From Psilocybe azurescens (taxonomy: Eukaryota; Basidiomycota; Agaricomycetes; Agaricales; Agrocybaceae): DNA of 62,047 bases. The notes below the pieces were generated by a model. That model had not been told where the DNA came from, searched no databases, and saw only the letters and a list, made by a program, of their open reading frames with translations. The number at the start of each line of letters is the position of its first letter. Within the stretch, counting starts at the first letter, position 1. The stretch lies in NCBI GenBank assembly GCA_023853785.1, contig JAJIRX010000697.1, positions 1-62,047 on the forward strand, in the 5' to 3' direction. A program made the translations under genes and the position numbers. Below, piece by piece: positions 49,621-60,275 of the stretch.

Positions 49621-49972
49621 CGGAGTATATCTTCCATTCTATCCACAACTTTCCGATAAAATCGTCGACTTTGCCCACACCCTCTTCTGCACCCATCACT
49701 CGGTCCAAAAACTCCTCGTCCATCGCAATCGGGGCATAAAGGACATTGTAAATCCATTGAATGTGTCGTCCTTGTTCGAACAAATGGCGAGGGAAAGGCG
49801 ATGGGAACAAGGATATAAGTGCATGGATCGCGGCACTAGAAACAATAGTCGGCTGGTGTTCGGCCGGCGGTAGATACAGAGCCCCATGGGCCAGTGCTTA
49901 AGTTATCGCTTGACGCGTCAAGTCTTCGAGCTGGGCTTTCGAAAGTGTTGGTGGCCAGCTCACGAAGTCAAA
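49621..49972 (-). pseudogene. Glutathione synthetase fragment (N-terminal)
   Basis: A decayed piece of the ATP-grasp enzyme that joins gamma-Glu-Cys to Gly. Minus-strand reading gives FDFVSWPPTLSKAQLEDLTR, then a TAA stop at 49898-49900 within AIT-ALAHG, then LYLPPAEHQPTIVSSAAIHA, FPSPFPRHLFEQGRHIQWIY, NVLYAPIAMDEEFLDRVMGA, and EEGVGKVDDFIGKLW. Resemblance to the N-terminal 130 residues of fungal glutathione synthetases ends near 49621, and neither a start codon region nor the ATP-grasp part follows. The nonsense codon plus truncation at both ends show a broken duplicate rather than a sequencing slip. The family assignment is from memory of the sequence. Confidence 0.75.
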
Positions 49973-51426
49973 GGTATATACCGGTCACACATAAAACTAG
50001 AGAGACGTGGTATATGATAAAAAGATACTTGAAAACCAGATGAGTTATAGCCAGTGAAGCCCTCATTTGAATTTTTACGCTCTAGTAGTCAGCGATTGCG
50101 ATATCACGACGAATGCATTTATTAAAATAGGAGGCAGGTAAATAATCAGGGAAGGGTTGCAGCCAGCTTGGAAAGCGAATACAAAATGGAATGAAGACCG
50201 GCGGGTCTGAGTTGCTCTGAATGTTTGATCCTCTTTTTTCTTCTCCTTCTTTTCAGGAGCTTCAGATTCCGGTCAATGTAATTTTTGTCTTGCTCAGGGA
50301 CGAGCCGGGGCCCGTAAGTTGGGGAAGCGCCCGTGGAGTTGGCCGGCTATTGCCTATGAATGGACGACAACTCGTAATCTGCATTATTGTTCGTGATGTT
50401 ATTATTGTCTCCGTTGACGGGAATACTGGGCATTGTGGGAGTAATTTTGAGTGAATTTGGAGGGAATGGATGGATCATTCTTGGAATGCACTGTCGAGAA
50501 CATAACGAGAGTTGTACATATGATACGGTACGTACGCACTTACTCCAGTGATATAGATGATTGAATTATAATCAGTATTCAGTATATATAGTGCCCCTGA
50601 AAATACAAAAATACGCCTTATTTATGTAAGTATATATTTGGGTAGGGTGTGAACCTCGTGGAACAACGCGCCTAATATGTAGGAGTTTCAGGGAGGCGAG
50701 TGGATTCTGGGTGGATAAGTTCTAGGTTCACTGTGGCCGCTTACGCCCGCGGAGTTGTCAATGCCCGCAAGTCATAAGGATTTTATTCGTTGATCTGGAT
50801 TTCGTAGGATTATATTCGGATTTTTTGTGCTGAGTTTGTCACATGCACATAGCCGACCGATTGGATTTATCGTTTCTCCCTCGCGAGTATTTACTACTCC
50901 GGGTGATTTTGGAAAGGGAATTTTATTTAATGATGTGCTTGTGCGATGACACTGGATTGGTGTTCTCAATTTTAAAATAATTGCTTGCGGATCTGTACTA
51001 CTCGGTGCCCTTTGAGTTAGGACAGAGCCCGAACTTTCGGGTTAGTGCCCACTGATCAGCAACTGCCACCGTTGGGCGTTGGCAGTGGTTTTATAGATAC
51101 GGTATTCAAAATGACACCCGATAAACTAGTCTCCATCCCTCTAAGATTAAGGATGAGCTGAAATGACGTATGAGTCAAGAAGTCTTCTTATATGTCGGCC
51201 CCTATGAAGTGTAACTTGTGTAAAGTACTTTGGTCTGTGGCTGTGCTGTTTTATTACGCGAAATGAGTGAACGCGAAAATCACGTGCTTATAGATCATGA
51301 TGTCTCTAGCACATTCCTTGGCTTTTGACATGCCCGATCTGCTTATTCAAGCTTATTCACCCATCTTGTTACCTACCCCCACCATCCAATCCAACACAGC
51401 GACCACTACAGTCTTGGTGCACAATC
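49973..51426. other. Spacer before the FYVE-RING gene
   Basis: No gene found; AT-rich. A CACGTG occurs near 51281, about 145 bases upstream of the start codon at 51427. Confidence 0.45.
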
Positions 51427-53697
51427 ATGGCCGACATCAGAGGTCTCCCACTGCTCAGTGGCCCACCGCCGCCGATTGAGACGCCGAATGCAGACGACGC
51501 TTGTAGGAAGTGTAATAAGGAGTTCAACATCCTGTTTGCACGCTCGAGGAAATGCAACCACTGTGGTGCGTATTGGACTTGAGTTCTCTCTCTCTCTTCT
51601 ACTGTGATTGTGAAGCTGTTGTTGACGAAGAGATGTTTATTTTCTTTCGTGGTCTTTATGGCTGGCTCTATACCTTTTTTCTTCTTTATAGGCTATTCTT
51701 ATTGTCATAATTGCACGGATTATCAGGCTATGATGCCCCGTCCTGGTGGATACGATGCGGTGCCTGTGTGTGCGTTCTGCGTCGAGCTTTTGACGAGTAA
51801 GTCGAGTTGATTTTGATCTGATGTCTGCCATGGGAAAATGTGTAAGAGAGAGCTCATGAAACCACCCCTTTGTGTTGTGCCGCACAGTCACGGCTGCGGG
51901 TAGGCATCAGCTGAAGACGATGTCTCTTGCGAAGCTCAAGAAATATATCAATTCGTATAACATTAAGATAGATCGAGCGGTGGAGAAAGACGATCTCATT
52001 GACGCTATTATTTTGGCTAAGGTGAGTCCCACACCCCGTTTATTAATGAAACTCAAACGATCTGTAACTCCGACTTGTTAGGGCCCCAATGGCTGTCTGC
52101 CTCATGCGAATGAAGTGCGTCTTTCATCCGATCCATGAATTCCTGATGATTAATGATTCCTGATGACTCCTCACCTCGATAGAATTTCTACAGGAAGTAC
52201 TCTGTGCCTAATAAACCACCAGGTCGCGCGCGCAGCTTCTTCTCGCGACAACAGGGCCAGAGCTCACAAGGACCGCCGCCGCCGCCGGTCCCACCACGGA
52301 CGAACAACATGCCCGAGTTCGCGCGTCCAGATCTCGAACCGGACGGCCCTCCCCGCCTCCATCTCACTCCTATCCTCAATCGCAGCCGCACTCGACGTAC
52401 CCACCCCCTCCGCGCCCGCCTCCCCACAACAGCAGCAGTACAACGCCCCGCCATATCCACCACCACCTCGTCCACATTCAGCATACGGCAACGCGCCGCC
52501 GCCATCGCATAACCCGCCGCCGCAGTTCCACACGCCGCCGCCGCACGGACACGGGCACGGCAATAGGAACTGGCAACCACCACAGCAACAGCAAGCCCCT
52601 CCGCCTCCGCCTCCCCCGCCGCACTACTCACGGCCGCCTCCCGCGCAACCACAACCACAACAGCAACAGCCGCCACCGCAGAACTACCACACCCGCCCGA
52701 CACCGCCACACGCGAGCCAGCCGCCTCCGTTTCATGCGCACTCATTCCCGCGCTCACAACCTCGGCCTCCACCACCGCAGCAGCAGCAGCACACCTCGCA
52801 GCCGCCCCCGCCCCCACCCCGGCCACGCGCCGCATCCACGCCCACCCCGCCCCCAACGCTCGACCAGCTCCTCACCATGCCGCCCTCCGCGATCGGTGCA
52901 CTGGGCATCGGCGTCCTCAAAAGCGTGTCCTCTTTACGAACCACGTCCCCGCGGGCCATGGCCAGATCCTGGAGAAGGGGGATCTGGTGAAGAAGGTGCT
53001 GAGCCTGGTGGAGGACGAGCGCGCGGAGAGGGAACGGATGCGGAGGGTGGAGGAAATGGAGGAGATAGAGCGCGTGCAGAGGGAGGAGGAGAGGAGGGCG
53101 GAGGAGGAGGAGAGGGAGGAAGAGGATGAGGAGGTAGGCAGGCGCAGATGGATGGGAGTGGGGAAAGTGAGAGCGGAGGTGCGGGTGGGGATGGCACAGC
53201 TGGAGACGAGCAGTCTCATCCCCATCCTGAACCGTCGTCGAGCCCACCGAGAGCTCCTCCAGTTGCGCCGCCGAAAACGCAGGGATCGGCCACGACGCTC
53301 GAGCGCACCGGGTTTGTGCGTGATCTGCCAGGACGAAGAGGCGAACATCGCCATCGTCGATTGCGGGTACGTGATTACTTTCTTTTCTTCCTGTTTCTCG
53401 CTTTCGTTCGTTCCTTTCCTTTCCTCTTTTGGCCTTTCCTCTCCCTATTTCTCATCTGCTCATTTTTTCTTCAATTCTCGGCGTCTCATTTTTCTTTGCA
53501 TATACCGATTATATGCGCTTTCTTTCTCATCCTTCGTCTCTCGTGAAACTCACATCTCTATTCTATTTCTTATTCACAGGCATATGGCGATGTGCAGAGC
53601 GTGCTCGGATCTCGTCATGGCAAGCTCACGCGAATGTCCTCTGTGCCGCACCAGAATCGTCACCGAAGCGCGCCTCCTCCGCATATTCAAGACATAA
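51427..53697 (+). CDS. FYVE-SAP-RING ubiquitin ligase (Pib1/RFFL-like)
   Basis: Endosomal or vacuolar E3 ligase type. The ATG at 51427 starts MADIRGLPLLSGPPPPIE. An FYVE-like zinc finger follows over introns: ACRKCNKEFNILFARSRKCN, HCGYSYCHNCTDYQAMM and VPVCAFCVELL, though the PI3P-binding RKHHCR core is reduced. A SAP-like helical pair follows: LAKLKKYINSYNIKIDRAVE and KDDLIDAIILAK. A long Pro/Gln/His-rich region leads to LLTMPPSAIGALGIGVLKSV, HVPAGQILEKGDLVKKVLSL and a Glu/Arg coiled coil (RRVEEMEEIERVQREEERR). The end is a RING: CVICQDEEANIAIVDCG, then across an intron MAMCRACSDLVM and ECPLCRTRI, stopping at 53697. Frame slips occur near 52300-52400 and 52930. The domain order is as in RFFL/rififylin proteins. 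Confidence 0.82.
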
Positions 53698-54644
53698 CGC
53701 GTATAGGGATATCATACGATATGGCTTGTGATTTTTTGGATGCGCATATATTCTCAGTCTGACTGCTCTCACAATCACCCCTCACGTGGAACGATGGAAT
53801 AACCCTCCTGTCTAATTTCTCGAACTTTATCACCATCTCGCATTTTCATTACCGATAATCGATATCCGATTCCAATTTCGGTTTGATACATATCTACTCA
53901 CTCGGTTCTGGTACCATCTTTTCCTCCTACCATTCCTTCTTCTCTCGCATGTATACATCATCATTGATCAACACTCAAGCTTAGAGTTCTTTTTTTGTGG
54001 TTTCACATTGGATTATCACCATCACCATCACCATCACCAACACGAACTCGAACACGTACATAGCCCATCCCTCTGGACCCGGAACCTTTGTCACATACTG
54101 CATCCATCATATCCATTACACTCTTGTCTTCTATCAAACTTTCCTTTCCGCCTACATCCATCTTTTTTCTTTCTGCTTTTCTCATCTCTATTTTCTGTTC
54201 TCTTTTTCTACCGATGTATCATCGCTATTTTAAAATCGATTTGTACACATCTTCGTTGATTTGCAAGCTTTTGCGCATTTAGTATGTATTAATAACACTG
54301 ATTACTGCTTACAAGTGTGAAAACCAGCATTGGGTGAGCCGAGAGGATGCGTAGTTCGACGTTTACGAGATTCGGCACGGTCTATGTACATAATGCGCAT
54401 ACATAGACAGTCTCCAAGACCCTCGCTCTTTGCCGTTGCCGTGCAGTCGGACTGTATCTCCGTTTTATTCTTGAAAAGCGATGTCTCCTTTCTGCTTGTT
54501 GAGATGCGGGACGGCCGTGTGATTACAGTGCGGCCAGAGTAAAGTAGCGTGAACCGGCTGGCACCACGCGATCGAGCGAAGTAGTGCTGCGGTCGTCGGT
54601 GGGCGACCATTGAAAGGGAGCCACCGAAAGACAAGAGATTGTCT
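53698..54644. other. Convergent 3' spacer with ATC/CAC repeat
   Basis: 3' flanks of the FYVE-RING gene and the minus-strand gene at 54645. It includes a (CATCAC)n microsatellite at about 54014-54042. No gene called. Confidence 0.5.
54014..54042. repeat. (CATCAC)n microsatellite
   Basis: ATCACC repeated about four times then a CAACAC variant, in a non-coding stretch. Confidence 0.8.
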
Positions 54645-55783
54645 TTAGTTCGTGTTCTGCGCATCTTGCCCTAGCTTAGCCAACGCTTCTTTGAGATGCG
54701 ATGCGAGCCCCGGTGTGAGCTGCAGCACGCCGTCGACGGTGCAGATCCGGTAAGAGGGCATCGGCTGGTACGTCCCGGGGACGATCTATTTTGTGTGCAA
54801 ACGCAGAGTGTTTTGTTAGTCAGTAATTACGATTTTAAAGAGAAGAGAAAGGAAAGTGAATATTTTACCTGGCCGTCTTGCACGAGCACTGTCGCGAGTA
54901 TGTCGTCGGGGTCTCCGACGCGTCCTAGGGCGGGGATGTTGCGCTGATCTGCAGGTGGGATATAAATAAGCTTCGCTCGGATTGGGGTGTTGTGCGCGTA
55001 CGACAACGCGGAGGAAGGGAGGAAGGAGGGGTGGCTTACCGCCTATGTGCATCCACCCGCTTCCCAATCCTATAGCGGCGTCCCTCCAGATCTCGTCTTG
55101 ACCCCGTTCGAGCGCGGATTTGATGGTGTCATGCAAGAACACCAGGAATTTGTCTGTCCATGCCGAACGGTAGATCAATTAGCTTCCATAATAATCCTCA
55201 AGCTAACCAAAAGCAAGGTCCCCTGTGCTCTACCCAAGGACACAAAACAAGGTCGACAGACAGACGCACTCACCATTCCCCACGAAATCATCCAGCGTCG
55301 ACTCGGGCTCGGACCCCGCCTTCCCCTCTGGCGCCTGCGTCTGTGCAGGCAGCCACCCAATCACAGCCGGAGAATCCACACCCCAGGCGGAGCGACGTCG
55401 AGGAAGGACAGCGCAAACGCAGGGAGCGTGGGCGAGAGCGGCGTGGGCGGCGGCGTGAAGTGGTAGAAGAGGTCTGGCCGGTTCGGGTCTGGGAATACGA
55501 TGTCGGGCGTTTGCTCTTGCTCTTGCTCTTGTGATGGTGGTGGTGGTATCGTAGTGTAGGCTCTGCATGTTCGGTGGTAGTGGTGGTGGATGTGAATCTT
55601 GGATTTTATGTGTGGTAGACTGGTAGACTTGGACGAGTGGGTGCTGATGTGGATATGCCTGGGAGACGATGATTTGCTGACTGTGGCCTGTATGAGGCGT
55701 GTGTATGATGAGATCCGCGTGATGTCCTTTCGGAGGGTTCTGATTGCTGAGGCAGAGGCCTTTTGAATACCGAAAGACTGCAT
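54645..55783 (-). CDS. Conserved-looking protein, probably mitochondrial, function unknown
   Basis: The ATG at 55783 starts MQSFGIQKASASAIRTLRKD; the first 80 residues are Ser/Arg/Lys/His-rich with no acidic cluster, which fits a mitochondrial presequence. The body reads DIVFPDPNRPDLFYHFTPPP, TPLSPTLPAFALSFLDVAPP, then after a one-base slip near 55395 DSPAVIGWLPAQTQ and STLDDFVGN. Further exons give KFLVFLHDTIKSALERGQDE, IWRDAAIGLGSGWMHIGG, RNIPALGRVGDPDDILATVL and VPGTYQPMPSYRICTVDGVL, QLTPGLASHLKEALAKLGQ. I recall similar unnamed proteins in other basidiomycetes, all with the GDPDDI and YQPMPSYR blocks. No enzyme motif is visible. A partial copy sits in the chimeric pseudogene at 59275-60250. 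Confidence 0.7.
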
Positions 55784-56375
55784 ATTACTGACGATGTCGT
55801 TTCAAATTCGAGTCTTTGGCGAGTCCGACGCGATCCGTTTGTTTGTCTCCGAAGCTATAAGCAAGCTTTGCCACCAAACCCTGACTGCCGCCTTCAGGCC
55901 TCAGGCCCCAGGCTTCAACAACCTGAACGTTCGCACCGACAATTTTTCATTTCTGCTCTAGCATTTTCGTTCAGAATATTATCACTTAATTATCCTGCTT
56001 GTACTGACTTGGAATAGAATATCGCGATGGTATTGAAAATGTGGTACTTTGAGTCTGCCTATAGGCGCCCGAGAACTGCAGAAATGTGCATTACGACAAG
56101 CAATACTGTAAAAGTCATAAAGTGCATCCCGAGGGGAGCATAAGGTTCATTCGAAACTCCTTGACACGAAGTACAGAGACAAACGGCGGTACACTATACA
56201 ATTGTATGGGTATCAACGTAATATATGAAGCCACAAAAAGGCCAAAGCAAGGAGAGAAAAGACAAATACCCAGTGTATGAGCAATAAAAACAATTCTATG
56301 CAACAAAAAGCAATTACGACAACTTCATTTGAAAAATGATGTGTAATAAGCAGCTGCCTAACCAACTTTGTCCTC
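55784..56375. other. Spacer of 0.6 kb
   Basis: 5' flank of the 54645-55783 gene and 3' flank of the next. No gene seen. Confidence 0.5.
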
Positions 56376-58935
56376 CTAGATCCCCTTCACCGTCACGGTC
56401 GCATCCCACTTGGTGACACGGGCCCCGCGTACAACTTGGGCATCGTGGTCCGTTGGGGGTTGGCTGGTGGGGAGTCGATCACTACCGCATCTCTCACCGG
56501 AGTGGTGGTGCTTGCCTGGACGTGGCCCCCACTGCTGTGCCCGTCAAAATTGCTCGGATAGTAGCTGGGTCCGGGATAGCTAGAACCGTTGTTTGGCATA
56601 GGATAATAGCTTCCGCCTGTAGGGTTCCCACCCTGTGCAGGGTATCCACCTTGAGCAGGAGGATAAGCACCAGAGGGAGAGTAGCCACCTGACGTAGGAT
56701 AAGCACTGGGTTGGGGATAACCACCACTAGCTGCGGGGTAGCCGTTAGGTGGATAGCCGTTAGAAGGATATCCGTTAGGAGCATATCCGCTAGGAGCATA
56801 TCCGCTAGGAGCATATCCGCTAGGAGCATATCCGCTAGGAGCATAACCACCAGCAGGATTTCCAGGAGAGCCCCCAGGCGGAGGGTAAATGGTCGTCGAG
56901 TATGGGCGGTTGGATGGCACAAAATTCGAGCTACCCTTGATGGGAGGCTGCACTGGCCCTCGAGTGCGTATACTACAGGAAGTATTAGCCCGATCGATGT
57001 GTCAATCACGTTGCGGAAAAAGAGAACGAACTCTGGCAATTGGGATCTGACCACAACAGACGCTCGTCAGTATCGCAGTATAGATCTGTAGTATAAATTG
57101 CCGAAAGAATCATACCCTGTGACTGGATCGATTGCAATGCTGCTGGGGGCGACAACATTCCTGTTCAAGTACGAGTAGAGGCATAGTTGGATTTGATGAG
57201 ATCGATTTTAGAATTGTCCTGAAAATAGACTTACTTTGTTGCCTTCGCTAGGCCTTCCATTGATGACATTGTGGACGACCTATGACCTATTTGAACGCCA
57301 ATGAATTAGCCCACTCGAAGGATGCTAAGAATTTAGAATATCGAACCATGGGCCATTGAAGATTTAGATAGGCTTGAGCTCGATGAATGAGGTTGCAACC
57401 TCGATGATAGGCCAGGCGGTCGATGATCTACACATTTTGCTAGTATCTATCCATGGGAAAAATTTACATGAAGAATACCTTGCTGGCTTGGAGCTGCAGA
57501 AGCACTGGTAGCAGGGTAGCATATTTCCAGAACACGATCCGTAAGGTGCTTATAGTTTGTTCCATCAAGAGTAAAGATATTTCCAGTATCGCTGGCAGTG
57601 GCCGTTATCCAATCATTGTCGTGGACTACAATCACATTGATATTTGATTGCTGGATGCAAGGTTAGATTAACACTTGCCAATGTAAGCGAGCAATCTTAC
57701 TGAGGATAAGATATGTTGACAGACATAGGAACCAGGACTCAACACCTGTCATAAATCATCATTGAGCAGTTTGCATGTTTTGGGAAAGACACTGACGAGC
57801 TTGGGATAATCAGAAGTGTCCCAGACAGTTACATCTGATATTGTCTCGGCATTATCAGTATTCACTGTGTCCTGATCTGAGTATAATAAGTCATGAGGAC
57901 TAGAGCTGTTAGCAGAGTTTTGAGATGGCTGAGGACTACTCGTGGTTGCGGACGTCACACTCCGTCCAGGAGGAGATTGAAACGGCACACTATTGCTAAT
58001 TGTTGGAAAGACTTTGAGGAAGAGGCAATTTTTCGGTGCGCACGGTGCCCGCCCACTTCCTTTTGAAGAAACTTTCATTGATTCCTATGACAAAGCCCCT
58101 GGCGAAAACGCATTGGTTCGTACTTTTGGTGATCGTGTTGGTTGATGGAGGGAAATGGCGACTTTCCATCCCACCTGTGTTGCGCCAAGACGCATAGATA
58201 GCACCCACAGTCCCTGAAGCTTGTGACCCTGCTGTGATGTTGAACCCCATTGTGCGCTCTTGGTGTGGCGAGCCGGCAGCAAGTCCCCATGAACGAGCCT
58301 TATCGCACCCAGTCACCAAGTACAAAGAGCCATTCCTCACTTCCCGCTGCTCAACATGGTTGAGATGCTCATACCATGATTCGGCATGGCAGAAAACATA
58401 GGCCTTGTATTTGCCGTAGGCCTTTGCTTCATAACGATCGGCACCATGGGGAAGGACAAGCATGGCAGCATTTACTTCCGTTATTGCAAACTCAACAGCA
58501 AGGCTAATGTCAGCGGATGGCCTACGTAATGCACATACATCAGCCAGGCGAAGAGATGATTAAAGAGGTTGATCACATACACAACTGCACCCCCAGCAGC
58601 GATATTACTCTTTACTTCGAAGCTAGCGTTGCGCGTAATGCAAGCGCCTTCGGGATGTTGAAATGTGGTCACTGTAATATCCTTGACGGTGTCCAGAGGG
58701 AGAGGACTAAAAAATGGGGGTGTGCCCAGGAACTCGTTGATTGGATCATCCGCGTCAGCGTGTATGTTGAACAGATAGTCAAACCCTCCATCGTCAGTAA
58801 GGATGCCGAGGTCGCCAATGCTGATTCCGTTTTTATGTATTCCTCTGGGAGGTTTGCGTTAGGATCGGGCTTCCATAGAGGTAAGCCGTGCCGTTGCTTC
58901 AAGAGTAAATCACGGTAGACAATGCTGTTGGACAT
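56376..58935 (-). CDS. Fungal protein of unknown function with Gly/Tyr/Pro repeat tail
   Basis: The ATG at 58935 starts MSNSIVYRDLLLKQRHGLPL and WKPDPNANLPEEY. It continues ISIGDLGILTDDGGFDYLFN, ADDPINEFLGTPPFFSPLPL, then EVNAAMLVLPHGADRYEAKA, CHAESWYEHLNHVEQREVRN, GSLYLVTGCDKARSWGLAAG, and later SDVTVWDTSDYPKLVSVFP and VIVVHDNDWITATAS. Exons near 57150-57250 give NVVAPSSIAIDPVTG, spliced to SQLPEFVLFFRN and PPIKGSSNF. The C-terminal part is a tandem GYAPS-type repeat and more Tyr/Gly/Pro sequence; the frame with TKWDATVTVKGI ends at 56376 after a slip in a C run near 56450. I recall a large Agaricomycete family with the RDLL-GxPLW and HDNDW blocks; it has no proven role. There is no signal peptide or transmembrane segment. 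Confidence 0.7.
56776..56850 (-). repeat. 15-bp tandem repeat, five units
   Basis: Units at 56776, 56791, 56806, 56821 and 56836; the first four are identical and the last differs at the end. They encode Gly-Tyr-Ala-Pro-Ser. Confidence 0.95.
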
Positions 58936-58965
58936 GGCGAAAGATGAGTAAAGCAGATGGACAGG

Positions 58966-58973
58966 TTTTTATA
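58966..58973 (-). promoter_or_regulatory. TATA-like box of the unknown-function gene
   Basis: TATAAAAA on the minus strand, 31 bases upstream of the ATG at 58935. That distance implies a very short leader. Confidence 0.4.
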
Positions 58974-59274
58974 ACGTCTCGCTAGCAACGCAGTGATGTT
59001 CTCATAATAGAATTGACAAGTCTACCCATCTTACTGGAGAAAGACGAGGCAGCGACTGTCCTGTGGACGCACAGCCATACTATGGCGTGACATATTGAGT
59101 GGCGCTCTTCAGCTGTCAGTGCCACCGTAAGCACCTCCGGAACCGCGTTGCGGGCAAGGTGCATTGTTGTTCTCTACTACGAAAGCGCGCTAGCACAAAA
59201 CTGTGCATAATATGCTGATGGATGCTCACATATCTAATCTAATCCAGCCCGGGCAGCCCGGTCCAGATGGGCCT
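58974..59274. other. Short spacer
   Basis: Upstream flank between the unknown-function gene and the chimeric pseudogene. Nothing recognised. Confidence 0.45.
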
Positions 59275-60250
59275 GCCTATACACACCCACCCGTTTCCCA
59301 GTGCTATAGGCTATAGCGCGGCGTCCCTCCAGGTCTCGTCATGTCCCTGTTCGAGCTAATCACTATCATTCAACCTGTGCTCTTCCCAACGAAAACAAAC
59401 GAAGTCGATGGACAAACGCACTCACCATTTCTTACAAAATAATCCAGCGTGGACTTTGACTCCAAACCCGATGCCCCTCCAGCGCGTCATTCGCCTGGGT
59501 GTCGACGTCTGCGCAGACAACCACCCAATCACAGTGAGAAAATACACACCTCGGCGGAGCGACGTTGAGGAAAGACAGCTCAAACAGAGGGAGCGTGAAC
59601 GATACGGGCGTGGGCGGGTGGTAGAAGAGGTCAGCAAGTACAAAGAACCATTCCTCGCCTCACGCTGTTCAACCTGGTTGAGATGTTCATGCCGTGATTT
59701 GGCGTGATCGAAGACATAGGTCTTGTATTTTCCGTAGGCCTTTCCTCTATAATGATCGGCGCCATGCAGAAGGATCAGCATAGCAGCACGTTCTTCAGTT
59801 GTCGTGAATTCAACCGTAAGGCTAAGATCAACGGCTGGCCTACGCATAAATAAGCTAGGCAAGGATACGATAAAAGGGTAGTAACCACATACACAACTGC
59901 CATGTTCTCTGAGTCCGAGATTACTTGCGGTTCGAAGGTAGCATTGCGCGTAATACAGGCCTTCTCGGGGTGCTGAAAAGTTGTTTTTTTAAATTTCTGT
60001 GGTAGTGTTTAGAGGGATGGATCGAAATAACAGGGTAGTGCCGAGAAATTGGTTGACCGGGTCATGTGCGTCAGCATGTTACGTTGAACAAGTAGTGACT
60101 AGAGTCGAATTCACACAGTCATCTGTAAGCAACCCAAGATCGCCAATGCTGATACCTCTGTTTGTGTAAAAATTCTGGGAGGTTTGCGTCAGGGATCGGG
60201 CTTTCATAGAGGCAAACCGCGTCGTTGCTTTATGAGTAGATCATGACAGA
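59275..60250 (-). pseudogene. Chimeric pseudogene from two neighbouring gene families
   Basis: Two blocks are joined directly. On the plus strand, 59275-59634 resembles 55040-55475 (part of the mitochondrial-type gene, including intron bases). The block 59635-60250 resembles 58316-58935 (the 5' half of the unknown-function gene). Similarity is high but far from complete. On the minus strand the second block would start near 60245 with a HDLLIKQRRGLPL segment but immediately meets TGA in place of the Trp codon, and further stops follow. Other parts still read well, for example HGADHYRGKAYGKYKTYVF and LNQVEQREARNGSLYLLT, which runs in frame across the junction into copy-one sequence (VIGWLSAQTSTPRR). 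I treat it as a pseudogene. Confidence 0.8.
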
Positions 60251-60275
60251 TAACAATCACTATTACCATAGCATA

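Noticed and set aside
52188..52856. Minus-strand open frame of 222 codons in the FYVE-RING gene
   Set aside because: Shadow of the Pro/Gln-rich region; Ala/Val/Gly-rich with no recognisable feature.
57086..57115. A 30-nt intron in the unknown-function gene
   Set aside because: It leads straight into a stop. A normal 69-nt intron from the same donor to the next CAG gives the sensible reading DPVTG-SQLPEF.
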